In this document: positions 7,533-8,115 of the stretch, piece after piece
Layout: every line of letters begins with the position of its first letter
How positions within the stretch are numbered: position 1 is the stretch's first letter
Assembly: GCA_029939785.1 (NCBI GenBank)
Contig: JAOZSG010000155.1
Span: forward strand, 1-8,115
Source: Fidelibacterota bacterium
GTDB lineage: Bacteria > Fidelibacterota > UBA2242 > JAFGTP01
Direction: 5' to 3'
DNA: 8,115 nt
The notes under the pieces: generated by a model
Told to the model about the DNA's origin: nothing
The model's input: only the letters and a program-made list of their open reading frames with translations
Database searches by the model: none
Program-made: the position numbers and the translations under genes

Positions 7533-7568
7533 AAAACAATGGTTGTAAAAACTTATTTAATCGTGAGG

Positions 7569-7599
7569 AAAATTTATATGATAAAATGAAATTTAGCAA
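7569..7599 (-). promoter_or_regulatory. Candidate Bacteroidota-type promoter for the propeller/TonB operon
   Basis: On the minus strand a TTG (7599-7597) is followed by 20 bases and then TAAATTTT (7576-7569). This matches seven of eight positions of the Bacteroidota -7 pattern TAnnTTTG, with the TTG as a -33 element at about the expected distance. Transcription would begin roughly 40 bases before the ATG at 7522. In such AT-rich DNA, chance matches are common. Confidence 0.3.
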
Positions 7600-7608
7600 T
7601 CACTATTA

Positions 7609-7622
7609 AAGTTTGAAAACTT
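7609..7622. repeat. Perfect short dyad, possible operator
   Basis: AAGTTT and AAACTT are exact inverted arms of 6 bases separated by GA. The dyad lies between the two divergent transcription units, just upstream of the candidate minus-strand promoter, where a repressor or activator could bind. It is too short, with too small a loop, to act as a hairpin terminator. A chance occurrence is possible in AT-rich DNA. Confidence 0.3.
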
Positions 7623-7679
7623 CTGACCCGAGATTAAAAAATAGAAGACACTTTATTTTTCATATATAATTTTATTAAG

Positions 7680-7709
7680 TTGTAAAAAAAGATATGAGAT
7701 AAAAATAAT
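7680..7709 (+). promoter_or_regulatory. Weak candidate promoter for the mntA/hepT operon
   Basis: TTGTAA (7680-7685) and AATAAT (7704-7709) are separated by 18 bases and partly match -35 and -10 consensus. A second, Bacteroidota-like -7 candidate TATATTTA lies at 7717-7724, without a well-placed -33. Apart from these sites and the dyad, the 224-base region 7523-7746 shows nothing else recognisable: no small ORF with supporting features and no RNA gene. Confidence 0.2.
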
Positions 7710-7746
7710 CATTTTGTATATTTAGATTAAAGAAAAAGAGAAAAAA

Positions 7747-8037
7747 ATGTTAAATAAAAAACAAATAAATATCATTTCAAATTACTTCAAAGATAAACCA
7801 GTTAATAAAGCATATGTGTTTGGTTCATACATTAGAAATGAAGAAAATGCAGAAAGTGATATTGATATTTTAGTTGAATTAGATTATTCACAACAAATAG
7901 GTCTTAGATACATCAGAATGAAAAATGAATTACAAGTATTATTAAAAAATAAGGTTGATTTAGTATCACAAAATGCCATCTCAAAATATATTCGTCCAAT
8001 AATTGAAACAGAAAAGCAACTTATATATGAAAAATAG
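7747..8037 (+). CDS. mntA: MntA-type minimal nucleotidyltransferase antitoxin
   Basis: The product has 96 residues, the normal size for the minimal nucleotidyltransferase (MNT) family. The catalytic signature is GS-X10-DxD: Gly26-Ser27 in VFGSYIR, then Asp38 and Asp40 in SDIDILVEL. Asp71 in NKVDLVS is the likely third metal-binding acidic residue, so the active site looks intact. In characterised MNT-HEPN (type VII) systems the antitoxin adenylylates a tyrosine of its partner HepT, using ATP, and so neutralises the HEPN ribonuclease. The HepT start codon lies inside this gene's 3' end, with an 11-base overlap, the classic arrangement for this pair. The ATG at 7747 follows a purine-rich AAGAG-type stretch with a 6-base spacer. 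Other DNA polymerase-beta-like nucleotidyltransferases look similar, but the downstream partner settles the assignment. Confidence 0.88.
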   Translation: MLNKKQINIISNYFKDKPVNKAYVFGSYIRNEENAESDIDILVELDYSQQIGLRYIRMKNELQVLLKNKVDLVSQNAISKYIRPIIETEKQLIYEK

Positions 8038-8115
8038 AATTACTGATGAAGTAAGACTTAAGCATATTTATGATGCTATTGAAAGTATAGAAAATTTTCT
8101 ACAAGATAATGATTT
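8027..8115 (+). CDS. hepT: N-terminal fragment of HepT-like HEPN ribonuclease toxin (DUF86), runs off the window
   Basis: The frame from ATG 8027-8029 stays open to the window edge, giving 29 residues plus part of the next codon. It begins KNRITDEVRLKHIYDAIESI and goes on ENFLQDND. Helical R-x-x-H-I-x-D-A-I-x-x-I-x-x-F is the typical start of HepT/DUF86 proteins (compare the usual R-L-x-H-I-x-x-A-I-x-x-I pattern). The catalytic R-X4-6-H motif and the tyrosine targeted by MntA would lie beyond the window, so activity cannot be judged. The gene overlaps mntA by 11 bases in another frame, implying coupled translation. Confidence 0.8.
   Translation, partial: MKNRITDEVRLKHIYDAIESIENFLQDND

Noticed and set aside
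1..8115. tRNA, rRNA, CRISPR array, insertion sequence or attachment site
   Set aside because: No tRNA-like cloverleaf, regularly spaced repeats, terminal inverted repeats or transposase/integrase motifs were seen on reading through.

Overview
The window is AT-rich, with intact genes on both strands and very little non-coding DNA. It looks like a Gram-negative bacterium of the Bacteroidota/FCB type. The grounds are a TonB-dependent receptor with an N-terminal carboxypeptidase-regulatory-like domain, Sec signal peptides on four proteins, AT-rich codon use, and one promoter-like site resembling the Bacteroidota pattern. The exact phylum cannot be fixed: the large PQQ-repeat protein has an architecture better known from Planctomycetes-like lineages, so an uncultured FCB or related lineage is also possible.

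Layout. Positions 1-1597 carry three plus-strand genes packed head to tail with no spacer: the 3' end of a winged-helix protein, probably the tail of an AlbA_2/'RecG-like' ATP-binding regulator; an unrecognised exported or membrane protein of 245 residues with FD-x-x-TG repeats; and an enlarged YidD-family protein with its own signal peptide and a C-terminal membrane region. Positions 1599-7522 carry a two-gene minus-strand operon, transcribed from right to left. The first gene encodes a secreted protein of 1234 residues with two PQQ-type beta-propeller segments, a methyltransferase-like Rossmann domain between them, and a malectin-like C-terminus. The second, 17 bases downstream, encodes a TonB-dependent outer-membrane receptor. 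The two convergent units meet with a single base between their stop codons. Positions 7523-7746 are a divergent regulatory region. Positions 7747-8115 hold the start of an MntA/HepT-type (MNT-HEPN) toxin-antitoxin operon; HepT runs off the end.

How they may work together. The propeller/malectin protein and the TonB receptor are probably co-expressed: the spacer is short, both have good Shine-Dalgarno sites, and no terminator is seen. A plausible but unproven reading is a cell-surface or periplasmic binding protein, with a carbohydrate-like ligand suggested by the malectin-like domain, working with an outer-membrane importer. There is no SusD partner. The MntA/HepT pair and the winged-helix tail suggest an accessory or defence-flavoured neighbourhood, but no transposase, integrase, tRNA or CRISPR array is visible.
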